Assembly: GCA_014874475.1 (NCBI GenBank)
Contig: JADBJJ010000012.1
Span: 124,001-188,000 of the forward strand
Direction of reading: 5' to 3'
DNA from: Chloroflexota bacterium
GTDB lineage: Bacteria > Chloroflexota > Anaerolineae > B4-G1 > DUEL01
DNA: 64,000 nt
In this document: positions 53,618-62,077 of the stretch, piece after piece
Layout of the letters: each line of letters opens with the position of its first letter
How positions within the stretch are numbered: position 1 is the first letter of the stretch
Program-made: the position numbers and the translations under genes
The notes under the pieces: model-generated
Database searches by the model: none
Seen by the model: the letters and a program-made list of their open reading frames with translations, nothing else
What the model was told of the DNA's origin: nothing

Positions 53618-54430
53618 TCACTCCAGTCCCGGGACTCCAGTGATGGTGCCGGTCAGCGCATAGCGGACAAGGTCCACCAGACCCACCAGCAGGAAGGCCA
53701 GAACCAGCCCGAACAGGAGGGGGGTAAGGGCGTCCCGCCACTGCTCATACCGATTCTCCCGCCCGGCTATAATGACAATGATGACTGTCATCGTCAACGT
53801 CAGCAGGGTCAGCACGCCCAGGGCACTGGTCAGCGCCAGGGGATAGAGGAGAGCCGACCAGCCACTCAGCACCAGGGCCACCACAGCCGCCTCCATCAGG
53901 AGCAGGATGCCCAGGTCTTTCCCGTTCTGGATGACCGGTTTGGGGAGTGGGTTGCGCCAGAGGCTGAAATGGACCATTGGCCACAGAAGCGCAGCCAGGG
54001 CCAGGCCGTTCAGCGCGCCGGTCATTAGACGGAGTTCATTGCGGGGTTCGTAGAAGAGCGGAGTGCCTCGCATTAGGTTCACGTAGGAGTTCAGGCCATC
54101 TATACCCATAATCCCGATAAAACTGACCAGCAGAACGGTGATGGCCGGTGGTGGTAAAGAAGTCCCCCGGCGGCGAAGGAAGACGGCCTGGCCGAACAGC
54201 GCGGTCAACGCGCCCAGGAAGGTGCCCGTACAACGGGCGCAGAGGGGCAATTGCCGCTCAGCGAGAGAAAAAGAGTGGGAAGGAATTCGGTGGCAGACGG
54301 CGGCGGCGACCCAATCCGCTTTAACCAGCAGGCCCGGCGGGGTGAAGTCTACGTAGGCGCCGATCACCAGGACGGCCAGCGCAAGGGCAACCCAGAAGGT
54401 CCAGCGATAAGGGCGGTGGGTGGCAGTCAT
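53618..54430 (-). CDS. DUF2085 family membrane protein
   Basis: A 270-residue polytopic protein. The DUF2085 signature is AVCHRIPSHSF followed by LPLCARCTGTFLGAL, with conserved Cys and His that may bind metal. About seven transmembrane segments, including a C-terminal part (ALTSALGVLTLLTLTMTVIIVIIAG). A TTG start at 54445 would add five residues; the ATG at 54430 (MTATHRP) is chosen without strong ribosome-binding-site support. Function unknown. Confidence 0.75.
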   Translation of the reverse strand: MTATHRPYRWTFWVALALAVLVIGAYVDFTPPGLLVKADWVAAAVCHRIPSHSFSLAERQLPLCARCTGTFLGALTALFGQAVFLRRRGTSLPPPAITVLLVSFIGIMGIDGLNSYVNLMRGTPLFYEPRNELRLMTGALNGLALAALLWPMVHFSLWRNPLPKPVIQNGKDLGILLLMEAAVVALVLSGWSALLYPLALTSALGVLTLLTLTMTVIIVIIAGRENRYEQWRDALTPLLFGLVLAFLLVGLVDLVRYALTGTITGVPGLE

Positions 54431-54437
54431 ATAGAAA

Positions 54438-54803
54438 TCATTCAAACTCCAGGAGGTCTCCCACCGATACCTCTCTCAGCAGTTCCGGGGGGCCCTCCAG
54501 AATGTCCCGGGCGGGAGCGCGCGGAGCGTAGAATGGCCGGAACGGGCGGGCCAAGACGGTATCCACCACCCGCCCCGTCCGGTCCAGCCAGATGGCAGCG
54601 ATGGGGAAAAAGACAAAGAGCATATGGATGGCTGCTTCTGCGCGGTTTTCCCGCGCGCCGACCAGCAGGAGCGCTTCTCCTGGCGACAACCGCCGGCGGA
54701 AGGTCAGCCCGCGCAGGCGGCACAGGAAGGATGCGCACCGCCGCGCCCGCACCGGGAGGGTGGTGCCGCGCGTCCGATTGTGGATGGATAGCCAGCGGGA
54801 CAT
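54438..54803 (-). CDS. DUF192 family protein
   Basis: A 121-residue protein matching the DUF192 fold: VRARRCASFLCRLRGLTFRR, IHMLFVFFPIAAIWLDRTGRVVD and ARPFRPFYAPRAPARDILEGP. No signal peptide is seen, unlike many members. The role of the family is unknown. It lies between PrsW-like and DUF2085 genes on the same strand. Confidence 0.82.
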   Translation of the reverse strand: MSRWLSIHNRTRGTTLPVRARRCASFLCRLRGLTFRRRLSPGEALLLVGARENRAEAAIHMLFVFFPIAAIWLDRTGRVVDTVLARPFRPFYAPRAPARDILEGPPELLREVSVGDLLEFE

Positions 54804-54833
54804 GGTGGGAAAAGGGAAACGTGAAACGTGAAG

Positions 54834-56045
54834 TTATCGGGCGGGAGGGGGTTGTCCCAGGCGATGGCTGGCCCAGAGAAGAGCGATGGTGACCCCACAG
54901 GCCAGCAGGGCCAGCAGGGCCAGCAGGGCCAGCATCAGGAGGCCAGCCACTCCCATCCATACCACGTCATCGGCCCGGGGCAGCATCGTCAGGCCCAGCA
55001 GGACCATCCCGGCCGCGCAGGAATTCCACAGGCTGTGAAGCGTCACCGCGCCCACAAAGGCCAGCGGGAGCCGCCAGGGCCATCGCCCGGCCCACCACTG
55101 GCCCCATCCCCAGCCCATCAGGCCGCCAGTGGCGCAGTGCATAACGGTCGCCATTAGACGGCCCAGCACCCCCGGCCCCCACGCAGGGCCGACGAAGATG
55201 CCGTTGAGCATGTTCTCCGCCAGGGCAAACCCCGCACCGGATGCCACGCCCAGCAGAAATGCCCGGGCTGGAGAGGGACGGATCCAGAACCCCGCCAGAC
55301 CGACCCCCAGTGTCTTGGTAACCTCTTCCACCAGCGGCACCAGTCCGCCAATAAAGACCAGCGCGATGAGCATCAGGGAGGGGGGCAGTTGCTCCAGCAG
55401 ATCTTCTGTGTCAGTGGGAAAGGAGGGTTCCCCGCTCATAAAGGCCTGCGGCATCTGCTGGAGCCATTCCGGAAGGAGCCCCAGCGCAGATAGACCGAGA
55501 GCCAGGGAGAGGGCCAGAGCAATCTCTATCACCAGAGCGGTGCCCGTACCCAGGAGCGCGCCGGCCAGCAACCCGCCGCTCACGTCCGACCAGGAGACAT
55601 CGCGTCCGCGCAATCCCCATCCCACAAGAGTGAGGACCAGAGCAGGGAGAAGGAGCAGGGTCGGCGCATGAAAGAGGGCCATCAGGAGCGGTGGGGTATC
55701 CAGCAGCGAGGCCACCGTCCCGGCGACCAGGAGGAGGGCGAAAGCCACCCAGAGCCAGCCGGATCGCCGAAGGCGAAAAGGCGCGGAGGGAATGCCCCTT
55801 TGCTTCCGTATCCCCTCGGCGATCAGGACAAGCCCGAGGCACACGCCCAACACCCCCATTGCAGCGGCCTGGAGAAAGGTCATCTCGCCAATGTCCATCT
55901 CGCCACTCTGGAGTGGATCGGCGAAGACCAGCAGGATGGCCAGTACTATGCCACCCGTGACAACCAGGCCGCCAGCGAGGATGCTCAATAGTCCCAGGAG
56001 TTGAGCAAAGGAAGATCGGTTGGGAGCGCCGTCTGATAGTGCCAT
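54834..56045 (-). CDS. PrsW family intramembrane metalloprotease-like protein
   Basis: A 403-residue polytopic membrane protein. PrsW/CPBP-like active-site motifs are PLVEEVTKTLGVG (EExxK), GAGFALAENMLNG, ATVMHCATGGLMGWG and TLHSLWN. In Bacillus PrsW cleaves an anti-sigma factor; a comparable target here is not identified, although the window contains an ECF sigma factor with a membrane partner. A palindrome with TATA-rich core lies just upstream. Confidence 0.85.
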   Translation of the reverse strand: MALSDGAPNRSSFAQLLGLLSILAGGLVVTGGIVLAILLVFADPLQSGEMDIGEMTFLQAAAMGVLGVCLGLVLIAEGIRKQRGIPSAPFRLRRSGWLWVAFALLLVAGTVASLLDTPPLLMALFHAPTLLLLPALVLTLVGWGLRGRDVSWSDVSGGLLAGALLGTGTALVIEIALALSLALGLSALGLLPEWLQQMPQAFMSGEPSFPTDTEDLLEQLPPSLMLIALVFIGGLVPLVEEVTKTLGVGLAGFWIRPSPARAFLLGVASGAGFALAENMLNGIFVGPAWGPGVLGRLMATVMHCATGGLMGWGWGQWWAGRWPWRLPLAFVGAVTLHSLWNSCAAGMVLLGLTMLPRADDVVWMGVAGLLMLALLALLALLACGVTIALLWASHRLGQPPPAR

Positions 56046-56053
56046 TGAACGGT

Positions 56054-56075
56054 GTTAAAATATATAATGTTTAAC
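56054..56075 (-). promoter_or_regulatory. TATA-rich inverted repeat upstream of the PrsW-like gene
   Basis: GTTAAA (56054-56059) and TTTAAC (56070-56075) flank a 10-nt A/T core that on the minus strand offers TATATT as a -10, with initiation about 7 nt before the ATG. No good -35. It overlaps the stop codon of the upstream gene. Confidence 0.35.
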
Positions 56076-57321
56076 GTTCCTCCACCTGCACACTTTCAAT
56101 CAATAGCCCCGGCGGGGCGGTCGGGTCGGCGGGATTCCGCTCCGGCAACGCCTGAAGAATCTCCATTCCCTTCACTACCTTCCCGATAATGGTATACCGC
56201 CCATCCAGGTCAGGTTGAGGGGCCAGCGTGATGAAGAACTGGCTGCTGCCGGTGTTGGGGCCGGCGTTGGCAATACCCACGACCCCCGCCGCGTCGAACT
56301 TCAGGTCGCCGATTTCATCATCGCATTGGAAGCCCGGGGTTCCAGCAGCCGTCCCGGTCGGATCGCCGGCCTGGACGACGAAGCCCGGGATGACGCGGAA
56401 GAAGGTCGTCCCGTCGTACCAGCCTTCCCGGGCCAGGAAGACGAAACTGTTGACGTTGAGAGGGGCCTGGGAAGGGTAGAGTTCTATTAAGATGTCCCCT
56501 CTGGGCGTGCGAATGGTGGCGACGTACTGACGGGTTGTGTCAATCTGAAGGGCAGGCGGCGCGCTGTAGAGATGGGGATCCAACAAGGCCAGACTGATCA
56601 GCGCGTTGAGCCCTTGGTAGGAAATCCCCCACTGATCCGTAGGATACAGCCGTCCGTTTATTATGAAAGACGGTGTGCCCGTCAACCCCATGGCGATCGC
56701 GTCCTGGTACTGTTCTGCCACCTTCGCCTGGAACGTATGTTCCTTCAGATCACGGCTGAAGCGCTCCACATCCAGTCCCAGTTCCTGCGCGTAGCCCGCC
56801 AGGACTTGGGGCATCTGATCAGGGGAGAGGGAGGCCCATTCCTGTTGCCGCTGGAAGAGCAAGTCGTGCATCTCCCAGAATTTACCCTGGGCGCCGGCGG
56901 CCTCAGCCGCTTCCGCCGTAATCTGGGCCTTATCGTGAATGCTGGTGAGCGGGAAGTGCCGGTAAACAATCCTCAAATTGTCCTCGTGCGTTTCTTCCAG
57001 AAACGCCAGCAGGGGCTCCACCCCTGCGCAGCCCGGTCATTGGAAGTCCGAATATTCTATCAGTGTGACCGGCGCGTCTGCCGGGCCGCGCACCCAGTCC
57101 GCATCGGTGACCGGCGGGACGTCCAGCGCGGGCAGAGAGGCGAAGATAGAGGGGACGGCCCGACAGGCCGCTGCTGCGGCACCTGGGGTAGAGGTTGAAG
57201 GTAGCGGGGTCGCGGTGGAAGGCACGGTGGGGACATTGCTGGTCGGTGTCGCTCCCCTCTGACAGCCTGTTAGCAGGCTCAGTCCGACAGCCAGCAGAAG
57301 CGGAACAAAGGTTTTTCTCAT
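56071..57321 (-). CDS. probable selenoprotein: lipoprotein with DsbA-like thioredoxin domain (UPGC) fused to cyclophilin peptidyl-prolyl isomerase
   Basis: One 416-residue frame interrupted only by TGA at 57039-57037 (codon 95). Lipobox LLTGC gives Cys20. Residues about 78-250 are a DsbA/Thioredoxin_4 domain: ADAPVTLIEYSDFQ, then TGA, then PGCAG, RIVYRHFPLTSIHDKAQ, GKFWEMHDLLFQ and LTGTPSFIINGRLY. The TGA replaces the first cysteine of the CxxC motif, so the site would be U95-P-G-C98. Residues about 265-415 are a cyclophilin domain (FFRVIPGFVVQAGDPTG, GPNTGSSQFFIT). A SECIS-like hairpin follows the TGA. AAGGAGG precedes TTG/ATG; the ATG at 57321 is chosen. Likely an exported redox-active folding factor. 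A TGC-to-TGA mutation or sequencing error is the alternative. Confidence 0.75.
56997..57036 (-). promoter_or_regulatory. candidate bacterial SECIS element
   Basis: Minus strand, directly after the TGA: GCAGGGG (57027-57021), loop TGGAG (57020-57016), CCCCTGC (57015-57009), a perfect 7-bp stem. The loop begins 16 nt... after the TGA and has G at its second position, as expected for bacterial SECIS hairpins. An outer CCGG (57036-57033) can pair with CTGG (57000-56997). Confidence 0.65.
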
Positions 57322-57556
57322 CAATCCTCCTTAAAAATAAATCTACGAAGTTTGCCCAGCGGTATCACAACCGACTCGCCCGTTTCCTCTCCCGTTCGCC
57401 TGCGGCGGCGGAGGAAGGGAGAGGGAAAAACGGGGTCTACAGCGGACGGCTTCGCGGCCCGCCGCAAACCCCTCCTTACCTCTTTCTTCCCTCTGCGTCA
57501 CCGGAGTTGAGATTCCTGGTCAGAGTTCAACTGTCAGATGAACTGTGTCGGTCCTC

Positions 57557-57952
57557 TTACTGATTGTTATACAGAGCGCCAGCCAACACGGCGAACGCCA
57601 GTACAGCCAGGGTAGAGATTTGCTCTCCGAACGTGAATCCCAGAACCGTCCCACCGATTGCCATCGCCCAGAGGGGAAACGCCAGAGTGGTCAGAACGAC
57701 GTTCAGGACTTTTCCCGGCCCCTGGGTGCCCCACCATCTCAAAGCGAGAGCAATTATCCAGCAGGCGACGCCCCAGATGCCCAGCACGGGTTCATTAGGA
57801 GCGACCGCCTTGCCCAGCAGGTACACCGCTACGACCTCGGCCGGTATATGGGCGGCCACACGGCTCAGATAGTCCTGAACCTTGTCGGCTGTACCTGGTT
57901 CTGCTCTATGAGCCCTTACAGACTTACCGATGCTTCCATACAGGGTTGCCAT
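57557..57952 (-). CDS. hypothetical small membrane protein
   Basis: A 131-residue protein with a basic N-terminus and about four transmembrane segments (IPAEVVAVYLLGKAVA, VLGIWGVACWIIALAL, KVLNVVLTTLAFPLWAMAIGG, ISTLAVLAFAVLAGALY). The family is not known to me. There is no Shine-Dalgarno sequence before the ATG at 57952. It lies upstream of the selenoprotein candidate on the same strand, separated by 235 nt with nothing recognisable. Confidence 0.55.
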   Translation of the reverse strand: MATLYGSIGKSVRAHRAEPGTADKVQDYLSRVAAHIPAEVVAVYLLGKAVAPNEPVLGIWGVACWIIALALRWWGTQGPGKVLNVVLTTLAFPLWAMAIGGTVLGFTFGEQISTLAVLAFAVLAGALYNNQ

Positions 57953-58325
57953 TTTTCTACCTCGCGTTTATTAGGGGTTGTTTTTGCCGCACTGACCCGC
58001 AACGGTGGTCTCCCCTCCGTATACCGGCCCCACTCCCCGTCCCCTTGTCTCGCCCCCCACGACTACGCCGTGCAGAGAGGGGGTTCTGGAGAAGAGAGCG
58101 ATAGAGGCCCCGTCTTGTGCCAACAAACCTTGTTCCTGAGCCGGCAGCGTTATATTTCAGCAACACTCAGGTAAGGAGAATGCCGCCCGCAGCATTGCAG
58201 CAAAAAACTTTCCAAGCCCTTCAACCTCTTCCGGCAACCATCCGGGATTTCGGGAGCGCGCTGGATGCAGACCTTGACAGAGATTTTACCACAGAGGCGG
58301 CGAATTGACCAACGAGGCACAAAAG
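57953..58325. other. intergenic stretch without a supported gene
   Basis: About 370 nt between divergent genes. Short ORFs are present but none shows a recognisable protein or ribosome-binding site. No clear repeat or RNA gene was seen. Confidence 0.5.
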
Positions 58326-58354
58326 TTGACTATCGGCGGAAAAAGAGATATAAT
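58326..58354 (+). promoter_or_regulatory. promoter of the MFS gene
   Basis: TTGACT (58326-58331), 17-nt spacer, TATAAT (58349-58354). Predicted initiation near 58361 is only about 4 nt before the ATG at 58365, so the mRNA would be nearly leaderless. Confidence 0.8.
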
Positions 58355-58364
58355 CTCCCTACCT

Positions 58365-59618
58365 ATGTTCAAGCGGACCGGGAACCGTACATCCACATCC
58401 TGGCAACAAAATCTCTGGGCTATCTGGTTCGCCGAATTTGCGTCCATCATTGGTTTCTCTTCTGTATTGCCCATCCTCCCATTCTACGTCCAGGAGATTG
58501 GGGTAACCTCACCGGACGCAGTGAAATTCTGGTCGGGCATCATTTTCTCCGCCCATGCCGTCACGATGGCCGTGATGGCTCCTATCTGGGGTTCTCTGGC
58601 CGATCGGTACGGGCGGAAACCCATGGTGGAACGGGCGATGTTTGGTGGAGCGCTGGCGATCGGGCTGATGACCCTGGCCCAGAGCGCTCCCCAACTGGCC
58701 CTGCTGCGGGCTTTTCAAGGGATGCTGACGGGCACCGTGGCGGCGGCGAACACGCTGGTGGCCAGCACAGCCCCCAGGGAGCGAGTCGGCTACGCGATGG
58801 GGCTCCTGCAGATGGCTATCTACCTGGGCAGTTCCGTCGGCCCCCTGCTGGGCGGTTTTATCGCTGACCAGTGGGGCTTCCACGCCACCTTCCTGACCAC
58901 CAGCGCACTCCTGCTGGCCGGCGGGCTAACGGTAGCCTTCCTGGTCCACGAGGATTTTTCCCCCCTTCCCCGGGGCGGGGAATCGGCAGGGACAATTCTC
59001 TGGAGCAACTTGCGCCTCGTCTTCTCCTCCCTGCCCCTGGTCAGCGTCCTGAGCGTCCGGTTTATGATGCGGCTGGCGGCGCGGGCGCTCTCGCCGATAA
59101 TGCCCCTGATCGTCCAGTCGCTGGTTTCCACTGGAGCAGCAGCGACCCTCTCAGGGCTGGTCCAGGGGGTTAACTCGGCAGCAGGGGCTGCCGGATCGGT
59201 GCTTCTGGGTCGCCTGAGCGACCGTCGGGGAGAGCGGTGGGTGCTCCTGCTCTGTGCGCTGGGGTCGGCGGCCCTCCACATCCCCCAGTACTTCGTCCGG
59301 GACATCTCTGCGCTGATCCTGCTGCAGGCCGGCTCTGGATTCGCGATGGGCGGCACCATCACCGCGCTCAGCGCGACGCTGGCCGCCCTCGCCCCACCAG
59401 GCCGACAGGGTACCGTCTACGGCGTGGAGTCCACTGTCGTCTCTATCGCCAATGCCGTCGGGCCGATGCTCAGCACGGCGCTGGCAGTGGCCGGCGGGCT
59501 GCGGATGCCTTTCCTGGGCGCCGCCACTCTCTTCGCCCTGGCCGGCCTGGTGACTGCCTGGCTACTGCCTCGCGCCGACTCAACCCACCCTGCGCCAATT
59601 CCCGGAAACGGGGTATAA
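58365..59618 (+). CDS. MFS multidrug-type efflux transporter
   Basis: A 417-residue MFS protein with twelve predicted helices. The helix 2-3 motif is WGSLADRYGRKPMVERAMFG, and the antiporter-type motif near helix 5 reads GMGLLQ-like YAMGLLQMAIYLGSSVGPLLGG, pointing to the drug:H+ antiporter branch (TetA/Bmr-like). The frame is open up to 58305, but that start lies upstream of the promoter; the ATG at 58365 is preferred. The stop overlaps the hisS -10 box. Confidence 0.85.
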   Translation: MFKRTGNRTSTSWQQNLWAIWFAEFASIIGFSSVLPILPFYVQEIGVTSPDAVKFWSGIIFSAHAVTMAVMAPIWGSLADRYGRKPMVERAMFGGALAIGLMTLAQSAPQLALLRAFQGMLTGTVAAANTLVASTAPRERVGYAMGLLQMAIYLGSSVGPLLGGFIADQWGFHATFLTTSALLLAGGLTVAFLVHEDFSPLPRGGESAGTILWSNLRLVFSSLPLVSVLSVRFMMRLAARALSPIMPLIVQSLVSTGAAATLSGLVQGVNSAAGAAGSVLLGRLSDRRGERWVLLLCALGSAALHIPQYFVRDISALILLQAGSGFAMGGTITALSATLAALAPPGRQGTVYGVESTVVSIANAVGPMLSTALAVAGGLRMPFLGAATLFALAGLVTAWLLPRADSTHPAPIPGNGV

Positions 59619-59620
59619 TT
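59615..59620 (+). promoter_or_regulatory. candidate -10 box of hisS
   Basis: TATAAT overlapping the MFS stop codon, 23 nt before the hisS ATG, with CAGGAGGA as ribosome-binding site between. No good -35. Confidence 0.5.
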
Positions 59621-59643
59621 TTTGGTGTAGTCAGGAGGAACCG

Positions 59644-60912
59644 ATGCCACGATTCCAGCGCCCGACCGGAACCCACGATATCCTGCCCGAGGAACAACTG
59701 TACTGGGAGTACGTCACCGACTTTGCGGTGCGGCTGGCCCGCCAGGCCGGCTTTGAACGCATAGACGTCCCCATCTTTGAGGCCACCGAACTCTTCGCCC
59801 GGGGCATCGGCGCCACCACCGACGTGGTGGAGAAAGAAATGTATACCTTCACCGACAGGGGCGGGGAGTCGCTGACCCTCCGGCCAGAGTTTACCGCGGG
59901 CGTCGTCCGCGCCTACATTGAGAATGGGATGCACGTGCGCCCCCAGCCGGTCAAACTCTACTCCATTGGCCCTGTCTTCCGGTACGACCGCCCCCAGGCC
60001 GGGCGCTTCCGTCAGTTCCACCAGTTCAACATGGAGATTCTCGGGGAGATGGACCCCCTCGCCGACCTGGAGGTGATGCTCATCATCTGGGACCTCTACG
60101 CCGGCCTGGGATTCCGTGACCTCTCCTTCCAACTCAACTCCACTGGCTGTCCCCGCTGCCGTCCGGGATACGTCGGGGTCCTGAAAGAGTACTACGAGGA
60201 GCACATCGGCGAAATCTGCGAGGACTGCCGCCGGAGGCTGGCGCGCAACCCCTTGCGGGTGCTGGACTGCAAGGCCGATGTCTGCCAGCCGGTCATCGCA
60301 GCGGCGCCGCCCATCACCGACCATCTCTGCGACGAGTGCGCCGACCACTTTGCCCAACTGCGGGGGTATCTGGACCTGCTGGGGCGGCCGTATACGCTGA
60401 ATCACCGGCTGGTTCGGGGGCTGGACTACTACACCAAGACGGTCTTTGAGGTCTGGGCGGCGGGCATCGGCGCGCAGGCAGCAGTCTGCGGCGGGGGCCG
60501 CTACGACGGATTGGCCGAGGCGCTGGGCGGTCCGCCGACCCCCGGTGTGGGTGTGGCCGCCGGCATAGAGCGCATCATCATAGTGATGAAGGCCCAGGAA
60601 CTGGAGGTCCCGTCCCTGCCAGCCCCCACCGTCTTCCTGGCCCATCTGGGCGACCGCGCCCGTCGGGAGGCGGTCCGCCTGGCGGACGAACTCCGCCGGT
60701 CCGGGGTGGCCGTCTGGACTGCTTTCGGTGACCGGGGGCTGAAGAGCCAGATGCGGGAGGCGGATAAGCGGGGCGCCCGTTACGTCGTCATCCTGGGTGA
60801 GGACGAACTGGCCCGGGGGAAGGCAACGGTGCGGGAAATGGCCGCCGGTGAGCAGACGGAAATCCCCCTGGAGGAACTGGTCTCGTGGCTGCGGCAACGG
60901 GCCGGCGCTTGA
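59644..60912 (+). CDS. hisS: histidyl-tRNA synthetase
   Basis: Class II synthetase charging tRNA-His; 422 residues. It begins with RPTGTHDILPEE; motif 2 region is GPVFRYDRPQAGRFRQFHQFN, the histidine loops are LVRGLDYYTKTVFE and GGGRYDGLAE, and motif 3 is GVGVAAGIERI. A cysteine-rich insertion (TGCPRCRPGY...CEDCRRR...CDECADHF) in the middle domain occurs in many bacterial HisRS. The C-terminal anticodon-binding domain starts near residue 330. Confidence 0.96.
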   Translation: MPRFQRPTGTHDILPEEQLYWEYVTDFAVRLARQAGFERIDVPIFEATELFARGIGATTDVVEKEMYTFTDRGGESLTLRPEFTAGVVRAYIENGMHVRPQPVKLYSIGPVFRYDRPQAGRFRQFHQFNMEILGEMDPLADLEVMLIIWDLYAGLGFRDLSFQLNSTGCPRCRPGYVGVLKEYYEEHIGEICEDCRRRLARNPLRVLDCKADVCQPVIAAAPPITDHLCDECADHFAQLRGYLDLLGRPYTLNHRLVRGLDYYTKTVFEVWAAGIGAQAAVCGGGRYDGLAEALGGPPTPGVGVAAGIERIIIVMKAQELEVPSLPAPTVFLAHLGDRARREAVRLADELRRSGVAVWTAFGDRGLKSQMREADKRGARYVVILGEDELARGKATVREMAAGEQTEIPLEELVSWLRQRAGA

Positions 60913-61733
60913 CCACCGTCGGCATCTTCGTCCACCCCCGTCTTCCGGCAGCCCCTCCACTGGCCCGGGAAATCGCCCGCTGGTTGTGGGAACGGGGAGT
61001 CCGGGTTTGGGAGACGGATTCCCTGGACGAGGGCACCGTCCTCCCGAACCTGGACGACACCGACCTGCTGGTCACGCTGGGGGGTGATGGCTCCATTCTG
61101 CGGGCTGCCCATCACACCGCCGGACACCCCACCCTGATTCTGGGGGTTAATCTGGGACGGATGGGCTTCCTCACCGAGGCGGAGCCGGACGGGTGGGAGG
61201 AGGTGCTGGGGCGCGTCTGGCGGGGGGAGTACTGGGTGGAGGAGCGGATGATGCTGCGGGCGACCATCGGGGCCAGAGACCTGCCCGCGTGGGACGCCCT
61301 CAACGATGTGGTGGTGGGACCGGGGGCGCTGGGGCGGGTGGTCCATCTGGAGGCCCGGGTGGACGGTGACCTGCTCACCACCTACGTGGCGGACGCACTG
61401 ATTGTCGCTACGCCTACCGGGAGTACGGCCTATGCCCTGGCGGCGGGCGGGCCGATTATGCCCCCGCAGCAACGGAACATCCTGCTGGTGCCCGTCGCTC
61501 CGCACTTGAGCCTGGACCGGGCAGTGGTGCTGGCGGAGGGGGTTCGGGTACGGGTAGTCGTCCGGGGCCACTCCCCGGCCTCCCTGATCGTGGATGGAGA
61601 GGTAGTGGCGGAACTGACACCTGGGGACGCGGTGGAAGTGGAGGCCAGCCCGCGCCTGGCTCGCTTCGCCCGGGTACAGGAACGGGACTACTTCTACCGG
61701 ACGCTGATGGCCCGCCTGGTGCCCCGACGGTAG
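60885..61733 (+). CDS. nadK: NAD kinase
   Basis: ATP-NAD kinase making NADP; 282 residues. Motifs are LVTLGGDGSILRAAH, NLGRMGFLTE, NDVVVG and TPTGSTAYALAAGGPIMPP. The start is uncertain: GTG at 60885 (preceded at a distance by GGAGG) or TTG at 60909, which overlaps the hisS stop by 4 nt and begins right at the fold (LTTVGIFVHP). Either way it is coupled to hisS. Confidence 0.93.
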   Translation: MAAATGRRLTTVGIFVHPRLPAAPPLAREIARWLWERGVRVWETDSLDEGTVLPNLDDTDLLVTLGGDGSILRAAHHTAGHPTLILGVNLGRMGFLTEAEPDGWEEVLGRVWRGEYWVEERMMLRATIGARDLPAWDALNDVVVGPGALGRVVHLEARVDGDLLTTYVADALIVATPTGSTAYALAAGGPIMPPQQRNILLVPVAPHLSLDRAVVLAEGVRVRVVVRGHSPASLIVDGEVVAELTPGDAVEVEASPRLARFARVQERDYFYRTLMARLVPRR

Positions 61734-61754
61734 AGCGCTGCTCTGCGGTTTGAG

Positions 61755-61777
61755 CCGAGCGAACCGTTTTCGCTTGG
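61755..61777 (+). terminator. hairpin after nadK
   Basis: CCGAGCGAA (61755-61763) pairs with TTCGCTTGG (61769-61777) with one G-U pair and a 5-nt loop; no T run follows. Confidence 0.4.
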
Positions 61778-61900
61778 AAAGACCATCCTACCCCTGGGGG
61801 TCTTATGCCTGCTGCTCTCTCATCTCCTCAGGAACACAGGGCGAAGCCGCCTCGGTGGACGCCCGTTGTCTCTCCCTCGCAGCAAGGAGGTTGGTGACGG

Positions 61901-62077
61901 ATGACCTCAACAATGACTGAGCGAGAGGTAGCCGCCGCTCTGGCCGCCAAACTGGACGAATATATCCGACGGTACCATACCAATGGTGACGTTGCAAAAG
62001 CCCCGCGTTCTTTCGGGTGTGTTCCAATCCTCCTGTCCTCTCCCCGCGGCCGCCTCGCGGCGCGGGGAGGGAGATAG
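61901..62077 (+). pseudogene. small ORF (58 aa), possibly truncated by a palindromic element
   Basis: AGGAGG (61885-61890) precedes an ATG at 61901. The first 30 residues look protein-like (MTEREVAAALAAKLDEYI, an amphipathic helix), but the C-terminal half is encoded by GC-rich palindromic sequence. It could be a real small protein or a 5' gene fragment. No homologue recognised. Confidence 0.35.
62040..62069. repeat. GC-rich palindrome in the nadK-ferredoxin intergenic region
   Basis: CTCCCCGCG (62040-62048) and CGCGGGGAG (62061-62069), perfect 9 bp with a 12-nt loop, followed by GGAGATAG. It resembles the CCCTCTCC/GGGAGAGG elements in the protease gene. The rest of the 513-nt gap holds only the small ORF and a TACAAT at 62202-62207 as a possible -10. 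Confidence 0.45.

Noticed and set aside
57037..57324. Separate small lipoprotein gene ending at the TGA
   Set aside because: It would end in the middle of the DsbA fold just before its active site, and the remaining half continues in the same frame without its own start signals.
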